64,000 nt of DNA, taken from the NCBI GenBank assembly GCA_022564545.1, contig JADFLG010000001.1, positions 1-64,000 of the forward strand, given 5' to 3'. A program made the position numbers and the translations under genes. This DNA comes from Chloroflexota bacterium (lineage in GTDB: Bacteria; Chloroflexota; Dehalococcoidia; Lucifugimonadales; Lucifugimonadaceae). Below the pieces are notes generated by a model. That model searched no databases and was not told the origin of the DNA. It saw nothing but the letters and a program-made list of their open reading frames with translations. This document shows, piece after piece, positions 16,208-23,891 of the stretch; the first letter of the stretch is position 1, and every line of letters starts with the position of its first letter.

Positions 16208-16807
16208 TCAAAACAGGGCCTGAAAGACCCGGGCTATCAGAAGGGTGAAAATCGCGATTCCCGCGCCGGCAACGCCCTGGGCCGCAATGGCCACGTTACC
16301 CCACCTTCGGCCTCTGGCTCGAAGCGTGAACACAACGACAGCACCCAGCAGGACGTATACAGGGACTGCGTTGATCGCACTCATAAGGTGCAGCGCGAGG
16401 TATTCGTTACCCTCGAATGTGGAGGCGGCTTTGGCCAGGTCGTACCTCCACGCGTCTGCGCCCGGTCCCGTTCGAGCGGCGTCAACCCACAATTGCGACA
16501 CGGCCCACGTTCGTGCGGCCAGCATCCCGAAAGCTGCGGCAAGAATGATGCCATGCCTTCCCCTGCTGACGATCGCCGCCCCGCCAACAAGTCCGACCCA
16601 ACCCAGCTCTACCAGCGGACCCGACACGGCAACGACCACACGTTGCCAATCGCTCGTGAACGGGACCACCTGGGTCACCTGCACGAATTCGTATCGAGGC
16701 CACTCGCCGGTCATCGCCTTTATCACGATGACGTGAGCCAGTTCGTGCACCGTTGCGCCTATGGCAAGTGCAGCGAACCCTGCGATCACGTATTTCAAAC
16801 GAAGCAT
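16208..16807 (-). CDS. Membrane protein with HExxH motif (M50-like)
   Basis: About 199 residues and largely hydrophobic with five or six membrane segments. I place the start at ATG 16807 (MLRLKYVIAG) because it begins the first membrane helix; the frame stays open upstream without hydrophobic sequence. The motif ATVHELAHVIVIKAMTGEWP in the first helix has the zinc-binding HExxH of site-2-protease-like peptidases. I do not see a clear NPxG or LDG second motif, so it may be an inactive or distant M50 relative. It is divergent from the lipoprotein gene at 16886. Confidence 0.6.
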   Translation of the reverse strand: MLRLKYVIAGFAALAIGATVHELAHVIVIKAMTGEWPRYEFVQVTQVVPFTSDWQRVVVAVSGPLVELGWVGLVGGAAIVSRGRHGIILAAAFGMLAARTWAVSQLWVDAARTGPGADAWRYDLAKAASTFEGNEYLALHLMSAINAVPVYVLLGAVVVFTLRARGRRWGNVAIAAQGVAGAGIAIFTLLIARVFQALF

Positions 16808-16885
16808 CGGTCCGGAACCTAACACATATCGGCCGACGGTCTGATCGCTGGCGGTCCGGGCACACAGAGGGTTCGCCTGCCGTCG

Positions 16886-17431
16886 TTGCACCGGAACATT
16901 CTCTGTCCCAGGTGTGAGACGATATTGCGCCGTGGAGGTATTGGCCTGAGCAGGCCGGTTCTATGCGCTGCGGCGTTGTTTCTAACCATCGCAAGCGCCG
17001 CCTGCGGTTCTGATTCCGGTGCTGGCGGCGTCGCGAGTTCGGGTGATGTGAGCGAGTTTGGCTTTGAGACTTCGATCATCGCCAGTCCGGACCGCGTTTA
17101 CACGATCGACGATGTGAAGACCACCGGCTGGAAGTCATCGAAAGAATTACCGGCAGAATCGCTGCAAGGCGTTTCAGCCGTCTGGTTCGGGTTCTACCAG
17201 CAGAAAAACCTGGAAGTCTGGATCTACGGATCGCATGAAGAAGCGAAACGGCCTGGCACCGCGCCAGCCGAAGAGATCGTGGCTGCAACCCGCGGCGTGA
17301 GCGGCCGCGGGGCCGGGCCCTGCATGAAGCAGACGACCCATTTCGGGGCGTTCGGCGTGATCGGCAACCTGGTGGTCCTGTGCGAAACCGATGTGGCGGT
17401 CTGCGAGAATCTCGCCAACGCCCTGCCGTAG
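16886..17431 (+). CDS. Predicted lipoprotein, unknown function
   Basis: A 181-residue product whose segment RPVLCAAALFLTIASAACGS is a lipoprotein signal with lipobox ASAAC. The mature part starts CGSDSGAGG and contains a mixed alpha/beta domain with two further cysteines (GPCMKQ and VVLCETDVAVCENL). About 20 residues, including CPRC, precede the signal, so an in-frame TTG near 16925 is a likely alternative start. Family not recognised. Probably exported and tethered to the outer face of the membrane. Confidence 0.7.
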   Translation: MHRNILCPRCETILRRGGIGLSRPVLCAAALFLTIASAACGSDSGAGGVASSGDVSEFGFETSIIASPDRVYTIDDVKTTGWKSSKELPAESLQGVSAVWFGFYQQKNLEVWIYGSHEEAKRPGTAPAEEIVAATRGVSGRGAGPCMKQTTHFGAFGVIGNLVVLCETDVAVCENLANALP

Positions 17432-17452
17432 TTCTGAAGTTCTGTAAAGCTC

Positions 17453-17992
17453 ATGAAATCAGAAAAATTTGAAATAACGTTCCGACCCATCGGGACTGAG
17501 GACGTGCCGAATCTTGTGCGATGGCAGCGAGATGCAGAGACGGCGCGCTGGTACTGGGATGTCGTTGATCTGTCGGACGGAGAGCTGAAACGCAAGTGGA
17601 CTGAAATCGCTAAAAAAACGGAATCGAAAACCGATCGATTCATCATCGTGGTCAATGGGCACGATATTGGCGAAATTCAGGTCGCAAACCTGCGCGACTA
17701 CCCCGAAGCTGCCGCCGAAGTGGGCATTCCGAACGCAGCGAGTGCGGACCTGTTCATCGGAGAGCCAGCATGGAGAGATCGTGGAATCGGCTCGCGCGCC
17801 CTTCGCCAGTTCGCAGACAAGATTGTTTTCTCACGTCCGGGAATAGAAACCTGCACCATCGATCCTGAGCCTGAAAATACAAGGGCCATCCGAAGCTACG
17901 AAAAAGCCGGTTTTACCTACGTGAGGACGTATCACTCGGCGGAAGGCGACGTGGATGCCTATCTCATGCGGCGTGATCGCGGGCAGGACTAA
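17453..17992 (+). CDS. GNAT family N-acetyltransferase (RimJ/AAC(6')-like)
   Basis: Acetyl-CoA-dependent acyltransferase of 179 residues. It starts ITFRPIGTEDVPNLVRWQRD, a typical first strand for the RimJ/RimL and aminoglycoside 6'-acetyltransferase subgroup. The acetyl-CoA loop is DRGIGSRALRQF near residue 107, and the last motif NTRAIRSYEKAGF near 142 is complete. The substrate is unknown and proximity to drug-like genes is absent. It follows the lipoprotein gene by 21 bases on the same strand. Confidence 0.87.
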   Translation: MKSEKFEITFRPIGTEDVPNLVRWQRDAETARWYWDVVDLSDGELKRKWTEIAKKTESKTDRFIIVVNGHDIGEIQVANLRDYPEAAAEVGIPNAASADLFIGEPAWRDRGIGSRALRQFADKIVFSRPGIETCTIDPEPENTRAIRSYEKAGFTYVRTYHSAEGDVDAYLMRRDRGQD

Positions 17993-18008
17993 AATTGTCG
18001 GGATTGCC

Positions 18009-18416
18009 ATGTCCCAACTTCCGATTGATCATCCAGAACGACTCCTCAAATTCAGGGGCAACGTCCGTTTGTGGGAAGACCAGATCGATCGACGAGCAAA
18101 GGTGATTAGCCGCATTCGATACGAGGAAGACGGCCGATGGATCTGGCAGGGGCAGACGAAGACGGCCCGTGGGCAGAAGTACCCGCAACTGAGCCTGGGT
18201 GTTGGAAAGGGTTTGCGATACCTCGCCAACGCCCGACATGTGGTCTTCTACCTTGCAAACGGATGGGTCGATTCGAAAGCGCAGCAGTATCGATCAAGAG
18301 ACGGCGACCCTATGAACGTCCACCCGCAAAACCTCGTGCCAGTCCCGCCTGTTCACAAGACTCGGTCTAACAGTTCGCTGTGGAGCGTGAAGCAGCTTCG
18401 AAGCTACTTCGGGTAA
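18009..18416 (+). CDS. HNH-endonuclease-like small protein
   Basis: A 135-residue protein. The layout GRWIWQGQTKTARGQKYP, then a strand-helix pair with NARHVVFYLANG, then DGDPMNVHPQNLVPV, follows the HNH_3 homing-endonuclease pattern (G-W-W-G, R-H-R-x-A-Y, N-P-x-H-L). The usual HxC/CxNP zinc-finger cysteines are missing, so catalysis is doubtful. It lies a little upstream of the orphan DNA methyltransferase, separated by a minus-strand VOC gene. Could be a phage or homing relic. Confidence 0.55.
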   Translation: MSQLPIDHPERLLKFRGNVRLWEDQIDRRAKVISRIRYEEDGRWIWQGQTKTARGQKYPQLSLGVGKGLRYLANARHVVFYLANGWVDSKAQQYRSRDGDPMNVHPQNLVPVPPVHKTRSNSSLWSVKQLRSYFG

Positions 18417-18442
18417 GCCGTTGACCGTCTGATTGGCTCGGC

Positions 18443-18802
18443 TTACGAGTGCTGTTCCAGGGACAGGCGGTTGCCTTCAGGGTCGCGTAGTTTGGCCGAT
18501 TTCACACCCGGCGCCACCTCATAAATCGGTTCGACGTCGAATCCTTTTTCTTTGAGGTCGAACGCTGCGAAATCCAGATCGTCGACCTTGATCGAAAGAA
18601 TCACGGAACCGCTTGTTCGTACTTCGCCCCCGCCGTGAATCGCCAACTGACAGGCGCCAGACTTGAGCGTGACCCAGTTTTCTTGAGCTAAATTCGCTTC
18701 CGATTCCGGATAAGTGACTGCGAAACCCAGCACGTCCCGGTAGAACTTCACCAATCGTCCCACGTTGTTTGCCACGATAATTACCTGAAATAAATCAGCC
18801 AT
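18443..18802 (-). CDS. Glyoxalase/VOC-superfamily protein
   Basis: A 119-residue vicinal-oxygen-chelate fold protein. It starts LFQVIIVANNVGRLVKFYRD, the common VOC strand-helix opening. It continues VLGFAVTYPESE, then SGACQLAIHGGGE, then the second half with DDLDFAAFDLKEKGFDVEP and ends AKLRDPEGNRLSLEQ. The last motif (RDPEGN) carries the usual Glu ligand region. Members include dioxygenases, isomerases and resistance proteins; the reaction is not decidable here. Confidence 0.85.
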   Translation of the reverse strand: MADLFQVIIVANNVGRLVKFYRDVLGFAVTYPESEANLAQENWVTLKSGACQLAIHGGGEVRTSGSVILSIKVDDLDFAAFDLKEKGFDVEPIYEVAPGVKSAKLRDPEGNRLSLEQHS

Positions 18803-19007
18803 CTTGTTCGTCTCCGGGGGGTCTTTTTTCCATCCAGTGACTTCGAAGATAACTCAGAATATACAGCCTGTCTCACAAACGTTTTCACCTAAAACATTTC
18901 GCGGGATGCGATCAATTCAAAGGCTGTTAATATTCCCGGGGCAGTGTTAACTTTTTAGAAGATGACCGGTCTGGTCTCCATGGTTCACCTCAGCGCCCCG
19001 AAGTTCG

Positions 19008-19865
19008 ATGCAACCCAACTCGATAATCCTTGCCGACAACCTTGAATACTTGAGCAGCGTGCCCGATAACTCGGTGATCCTGGTCTACATCGACCCCCCC
19101 TTCAATACGGGAGGCCAGCAGTCGATCACCCGTGTCAAGACCGTGCGCGACGAGGACGGTGACCGGACGGGATTCGGCGGCAACAGGTACCGGACAGAGC
19201 GGCAGGGCAGCAGCTCCTACCTCGACGCCTTCGACGACTACATTGGCTTCCTCACACCCCGCATCGAAGAAGCACGCCGTGTGCTGACCCAGAACGGCTC
19301 GTTGTTCCTGCACGTCGACCAGCACGAGTCCCACTACTGCAAGGTGCTGCTCGACAAGGTATTCGGTCGCAAATCGTTCATCAACGAAATCATCTGGTCA
19401 TACGACTACGGCGGGCGCTCAAGGAAAAAGTGGCCCACCAAGCACGACACGATATTCTGGTACGCGGTCGACCCCGACGACTACACGTTCAACGCCGATG
19501 CAATCGACCGCATCCCGTACATGGCGCCGGGCCTGGTCGGCAAGGAAAAGGCCGCGAGGGGCAAGATCCCGACCGACGTGTGGTGGCAGACGATCGTGCC
19601 GACTAACAGCAAAGAACGAACGGGCTACCCGACCCAGAAACCGCTGGCGATACTGGAGCGAATCGTAAAAGTCCATTCGAACCCCGGCGACCTGGTGCTG
19701 GACTTTTTCGCTGGTTCCGGGACGACCGGCGTTGCGGCTGCCAGGAACGACCGGCGTTTCGTGCTTGTCGACTCGAACCCCGAGGCGGTGCAGGTGGCCG
19801 CAAAGCGCCTGACCGAATATGCGCCGGAGTGCGTGGGCTTTACGCCAGAGCCGCAGGTGGTTTGA
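19008..19865 (+). CDS. Orphan DNA methyltransferase (N6-adenine or N4-cytosine, beta class)
   Basis: Transfers a methyl group from SAM to an exocyclic base amino group in DNA. The 285-residue protein has catalytic motif IV YIDPPFNTG near residue 28. A variable middle region is the likely target-recognition domain. SAM-binding motif I LDFFAGSGTTGVAA lies near residue 232, giving the beta-class order (IV first, I last). The GYPTQKPLAILERIV motif X is just before motif I. No restriction endonuclease is adjacent; only the HNH-like gene lies nearby. It could be a solitary regulatory or epigenetic methylase. Confidence 0.92.
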   Translation: MQPNSIILADNLEYLSSVPDNSVILVYIDPPFNTGGQQSITRVKTVRDEDGDRTGFGGNRYRTERQGSSSYLDAFDDYIGFLTPRIEEARRVLTQNGSLFLHVDQHESHYCKVLLDKVFGRKSFINEIIWSYDYGGRSRKKWPTKHDTIFWYAVDPDDYTFNADAIDRIPYMAPGLVGKEKAARGKIPTDVWWQTIVPTNSKERTGYPTQKPLAILERIVKVHSNPGDLVLDFFAGSGTTGVAAARNDRRFVLVDSNPEAVQVAAKRLTEYAPECVGFTPEPQVV

Positions 19866-19885
19866 GGTGGTGGATAGTCCAGTCC

Positions 19886-19994
19886 CCTCTCCCTGCCAGG
19901 GAAGGAGAACACCCGCTGCCCACCTGGTCGGCCCTCCCGATCCAGCCGGCACCGATCCAGCCGGAGAAAACGTGCCAATGGCACCCATTGGCAC
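19886..19994. terminator. Hairpins between DNA methyltransferase and acyl-CoA dehydrogenase
   Basis: A perfect 10-bp stem GTGCCAATGG / CCATTGGCAC with loop CAC lies at 19972-19994, two bases from the acyl-CoA dehydrogenase stop. A CTCTCCC...GGGAAGG hairpin lies at about 19886-19910. The two genes converge here, so these probably act as terminators. A short tandem ATCCAGCCGG lies between them. Confidence 0.6.
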
Positions 19995-19995
19995 A

Positions 19996-21156
19996 CTAAA
20001 TGTCCCCGATCAGCGCCCTTGAAATCACCAGGCGCTGGATCTCCGACGTCCCCTCGTAAATCTCGGTCACCCGCTGGTCCCGGTAAATCCGCTCCACCAC
20101 CGACGGCTTGAAATAGCCCACCCCGCCGTGAATCTGCAGCGCCTTGCTTGCGATTCGGCCAGCAGCCTCCGACGCATACAGCTTCGCCATTGCCGACTCT
20201 TTCCCGTGGGGAAGCCCCTCGTCATACAGGGCGGCCGCACGATAAGTCAGCAAACGCGCCGCATCCAGCTCGGTCGCCATATCCGCCAGCATGAACTGGA
20301 TCGCCTGCCGGGTAGCCAGCACACGGCCGAACGTCTCGCGCTGCTTCGCATAGGAAAGCGCCGCCTCCAGCGCACCCTTCGCAAGGCCCAGGCACTGCGC
20401 CGCGATCATGATCCTGCTCGAATCGAGAATCTTCAATGCGATTCGATAGCCCTCGCCCTCCTCGCCGAGCCGGTTCCCGACGGGGATGCGGCAATCATCG
20501 AACACCAGCTCGGCCGTCGCGCAGCCCTTCATGCCCATCTTGCCGTGCTGCGGATTAACGGTGAATCCCGGCGTTCCCTTCTCGACCACCACCGCAGTTA
20601 CGCCCCGATGCCCGGCGGCCCTGTCATGGTTGGTGAACACAGAAAAAACGTCCGCAACCGCGCCGTTCGTGCAGAACAGCTTCGAGCCGTTCAGAATGTA
20701 TTCGTCCTTGCCTTCGGCGCTCTTGGCTCGTGTGAGCGAAGTCTCAAGTGCCAGCGCATCGGAGCCGGTTCCTGCCTCGGTCAGTGCAAACGCGGCGATC
20801 TTCTGGCCTGAAGCCAGCGACGGCAGCCATCTCTGGCGCTGCTCGTCCGACCCGGCCTGGTTGATCGTCTGTGACCCGAGCGAAACGTGCGTGATAAGCA
20901 CCGTGCTGGTCGACCCGCAGGCTGCTGCAACCTCTTCCAGCACCACCATGAAGTCCCGGTACCCGCCGCCCGAACCGCCAAACTCCTCGGGAATCGTCAT
21001 CCCGGTAAGGCCCAGCTCAGCGAGTCCGCGGAACTGGTCGATCGGGAACTCTTCCAGGGTGTCTACTTCATCGGCACGGGGGGCCAGCTTCTCGGCGGCG
21101 AACTCTCGCACCGTCGTTGCCAGCATGGTTTGCTGTTCGGTGTAGAACGGCTGCAT
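19996..21156 (-). CDS. Acyl-CoA dehydrogenase
   Basis: FAD enzyme that oxidises acyl-CoA to trans-2-enoyl-CoA and passes electrons to ETF. It is 386 residues, the normal length. The middle beta domain has ALTEAGTGSDALAL, a typical substrate and FAD contact. The C-terminal signature QIHGGVGYFKPSVVERIYRD and YEGTSEIQRLVISR are complete; the Glu of YEGT is the catalytic base in short/branched-chain enzymes. It stands alone on the minus strand, divergent from ruvC. Confidence 0.95.
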   Translation of the reverse strand: MQPFYTEQQTMLATTVREFAAEKLAPRADEVDTLEEFPIDQFRGLAELGLTGMTIPEEFGGSGGGYRDFMVVLEEVAAACGSTSTVLITHVSLGSQTINQAGSDEQRQRWLPSLASGQKIAAFALTEAGTGSDALALETSLTRAKSAEGKDEYILNGSKLFCTNGAVADVFSVFTNHDRAAGHRGVTAVVVEKGTPGFTVNPQHGKMGMKGCATAELVFDDCRIPVGNRLGEEGEGYRIALKILDSSRIMIAAQCLGLAKGALEAALSYAKQRETFGRVLATRQAIQFMLADMATELDAARLLTYRAAALYDEGLPHGKESAMAKLYASEAAGRIASKALQIHGGVGYFKPSVVERIYRDQRVTEIYEGTSEIQRLVISRALIGDI

Positions 21157-21376
21157 ATCCGAACCTTTTTAGAAATCTCGTGATTGCTCTGGTCTGGGCA
21201 CTAAAATTCGATTCGTAAAGATACACCGGTGCGGGTAAAATCGATCACCCCTGAAACGTCATGTCTGCTTCGAGATCGAGCGGGATAAGACTAGACTCCG
21301 CAACTGGATTCGCCCTTATTTTCTCGTCCCATATTTTCGCCTCAGGGCACCCGTGCTCGGAGATCGGATTTGCCAC

Positions 21377-21883
21377 TTGCGAATACTCGGAATCGACCCC
21401 GGACTGACCAACACCGGCTACGGTGTGATCGATATTGTCGACCGTGACTATCGGGCGGTCGAGGGCGGGGTGGTCCGCACGAAATCGGGTGTGCCGATGG
21501 AGCAGCGACTGTACACGATCTACTCGGCGATTCGAGACGTAATCCAGGAGTTCAAGCCCGACGCGGTGGCGATCGAAGATCTTCACTCGCACGCCCGTTT
21601 CGTAAAGACTGCCATTCTGCTGGGCCATGCAAGGGGCGTCGTGGTCATGGCCGCCGGCGAAGCTGATCTGCCTGTGTTCAACTACCAGCCGACCCGGGCA
21701 AAGAACGTCGTGACCGGTTCGGGCAGGGCCGGCAAAGATCAGGTTCGGCAGGCAGTGGCCTCACACCTGAAAAACCCCGACGCTGCGAAAAACGAACACG
21801 TCGCCGACGCCTTTTCTATCGCCATCTGCCATGCGATCATGGCCGACAGCCCCGCAGTCGCAGCGATAGAGGCCGCAAAGTAA
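21377..21883 (+). CDS. ruvC: Holliday junction endonuclease RuvC
   Basis: Resolves four-way DNA junctions as a dimer in recombination repair. From the TTG at 21377 it reads MRILGIDPGLTNTGYGVI, matching the family start, about 168 residues in all. A GTG eight codons upstream is possible but adds no conserved residues. Catalytic acids are in GIDPG, AIEDLH and HVADAFSIA. It heads a compact ruvC-ruvA-ruvB set. Confidence 0.94.
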   Translation: MRILGIDPGLTNTGYGVIDIVDRDYRAVEGGVVRTKSGVPMEQRLYTIYSAIRDVIQEFKPDAVAIEDLHSHARFVKTAILLGHARGVVVMAAGEADLPVFNYQPTRAKNVVTGSGRAGKDQVRQAVASHLKNPDAAKNEHVADAFSIAICHAIMADSPAVAAIEAAK

Positions 21884-21886
21884 CCA

Positions 21887-22531
21887 GTGATCAACTACCT
21901 GACAGGAACCGTACGGAGCCTCACCCGCGACCCGGCGAAGGTCGTGATCGTCGCCGGGGGCGTCGGATACGAGGTCAGCCTGCCGACCTACGTCTACCAG
22001 TCGCTGGCCAACGACGGTATTCGCGAGGGCTCAGAGATCGAGCTGGAGATCTACTACCACGTTACCGAGCGACAGCCGAAGCCGATGCTGGTCGGTTTTC
22101 GCCACCCGAGCGAGAAGGACTTTTTCGAGCAGCTGATCCAGGTGGAAGGGATTGGTCCTGCCAAGGCTGCGACGGCGCTTGTATTCCCGGTTTCGACCAT
22201 TGCGTCGGCTATCGAAACCGAAGACCTGGGGGCGCTTCAGCGATTGCCCGGGATCGGCAGCCGGGCGGCCCAGAAGATCGTCGCAACACTCCGCGGCAAG
22301 GTGGCTGCAACCGCACTTTTGCAAGACGCTGGCATTTCCGAGCAGGGCCACGCCCCGCCACCCGCCGACGCACGCTCGGAAGCGGTCGAGGCGCTGGTCA
22401 CACTCGGGTATCGTCCGACAGAGGCACGGGACAAGGTCGAAGATGCCATTCGCCGTGTACCGGACGTAATTGACGATTTGCAGAAGCTGATGCGCGAAGT
22501 GTTCAGGGCACAGGTCTCGCAGCAGGAGTAA
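21887..22531 (+). CDS. ruvA: Holliday junction branch migration protein RuvA
   Basis: DNA-binding tetramer that loads the RuvB motor onto junctions. GTG start 3 bases after ruvC. The 214-residue product has the OB-fold domain (INYLTGTVRSL), two helix-hairpin-helix motifs (LIQVEGIGPAKAATAL and LQRLPGIGSRAAQKIV), and the C-terminal RuvB-binding helix bundle (AVEALVTLGYRPTEA). Operon with ruvC and ruvB. Confidence 0.96.
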   Translation: MINYLTGTVRSLTRDPAKVVIVAGGVGYEVSLPTYVYQSLANDGIREGSEIELEIYYHVTERQPKPMLVGFRHPSEKDFFEQLIQVEGIGPAKAATALVFPVSTIASAIETEDLGALQRLPGIGSRAAQKIVATLRGKVAATALLQDAGISEQGHAPPPADARSEAVEALVTLGYRPTEARDKVEDAIRRVPDVIDDLQKLMREVFRAQVSQQE

Positions 22532-22611
22532 GAATCGGCACTCCCCCGAAAACAGGTGGAAGCCAGATAAATTCCCCGACGCAGTATTTGACGAAATAAC
22601 GGAGCGAACAG

Positions 22612-23787
22612 TTGGCTTCAGGGACAAAAAAACAAGAAAAGGCAGATGAAAACGGGCGAGAGCGGATAGTCCAGGCGACCACCCCTGCCCCCGGTCCTGA
22701 AAACTCTGGCGATGACGCCGGTATGACCGCTGGTGAGCAGGCCCAAGAAGAACGCGCCCGACAGCTCGCCGAAAACCCTGCTGACCCGGTCGTTGCCGAA
22801 GAACGGATGGCCCGCGACCTGCGCCCGCGCCATTTCCGGGATTACGTCGGCCAGAAAGCGGTGGTCGACAGTATTTCGATAGCGGTCCTGGCAGCCAGAA
22901 AGCGCGGCGACACGCTCGACCACGCCCTGTTCCACGGTCCGCCCGGACTCGGCAAGACCACCATCGCCCACATAATCGCCCGTGAGCTCGACTCCACGTT
23001 GGTCCACACATCAGGCCCGGCACTGGAGCGACCGGCGGATGTGGTTGGTCTGCTTTCGAACCTGAAGACCGGCGACGTGCTGTTCATCGACGAGATTCAC
23101 CGGCTGTCGCACGCGGTCGAAGAGTATCTCTACTCGGCCATGGAAGATTTCCGCATCGACTTCATGACCGGTTCGGGTGCCTTCGCAAAGAGCATCAACC
23201 TGCCCTTGCAACCGTTCACACTGATCGGCTCGACGACCCGTGCAGGCATGCTGAGCGCTCCACTGCGCGAACGGTTCGGCCTTTCGTACCACCTCGACTT
23301 CTACTCGACCGAGGAACTCACCCAAATAGTGACCCGCTCGGCCGGGATCCTCGATGTCGACATCGACAGCGAGGGGGCGTTTGAAATCGCCAGACGGTCG
23401 CGCGGGACGCCGCGAATATCAAACCGCCTGTTGCGTCGTGTCAGGGACTACGCCGAGGTCCGGCATACCGGTGCGGTCGATAAGTCTGTGGCGTCGGAGG
23501 CACTGGGAATCGAGGGCGTCGATTCGCTTGGCCTTGACCGGCTCGACCGGCTGTACCTGACGACACTCTCAAAGAACTACCAGGGTGGCCCGGCGGGAAT
23601 ACAGGCACTCGCCGCGACAATCAACGAAGACCAGCAGACGCTTGAGGATGTCGTCGAACCGTTTCTACTGAAGATCGGCTTCATCGTGCGAACGCCGCAG
23701 GGACGCCGTACAACGCCCGAAGGGTTCGAGCACCTCGGTCTGCAGCCGGGGCTCGACGGCCCAGCGGGCCAGGGAACGTTACTTTAG
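22612..23787 (+). CDS. ruvB: Holliday junction ATP-dependent helicase RuvB
   Basis: Hexameric AAA+ motor that drives branch migration. TTG start. The product is 391 residues, longer than the usual ~340 because of a ~55-residue polar N-terminal extension. The core starts LRPRHFRDYVGQKAVVDS. Walker A HGPPGLGKTT, Walker B LFIDEIHRLS, the sensor region GSTTRAGMLSAPLRERFG and the C-terminal winged helix (IGFIVRTPQGRRTT) are all present. Separated from ruvA by 80 bases with no terminator. Confidence 0.96.
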   Translation: MASGTKKQEKADENGRERIVQATTPAPGPENSGDDAGMTAGEQAQEERARQLAENPADPVVAEERMARDLRPRHFRDYVGQKAVVDSISIAVLAARKRGDTLDHALFHGPPGLGKTTIAHIIARELDSTLVHTSGPALERPADVVGLLSNLKTGDVLFIDEIHRLSHAVEEYLYSAMEDFRIDFMTGSGAFAKSINLPLQPFTLIGSTTRAGMLSAPLRERFGLSYHLDFYSTEELTQIVTRSAGILDVDIDSEGAFEIARRSRGTPRISNRLLRRVRDYAEVRHTGAVDKSVASEALGIEGVDSLGLDRLDRLYLTTLSKNYQGGPAGIQALAATINEDQQTLEDVVEPFLLKIGFIVRTPQGRRTTPEGFEHLGLQPGLDGPAGQGTLL

Positions 23788-23806
23788 GGGTTGGCTCAGC
23801 ATTCCA

Positions 23807-23832
23807 GTTCCTTCTCACCCGGGGGAAGGAAC
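23807..23832. terminator. Hairpin between ruvB and the ABC exporter genes
   Basis: Arms GTTCCTTC (23807-23814) and GAAGGAAC (23825-23832) with a CCC/GGG-rich apex. It lies between convergent genes, with a second CTCTCC...GGGAGG-type hairpin about 23866-23883. Probably a bidirectional terminator. Confidence 0.55.
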
Positions 23833-23891
23833 TAACCACGCCGGTCGATGTATTTTGAGACAGCCTCTCCGGGGCAGGGAGGAAAACACCC

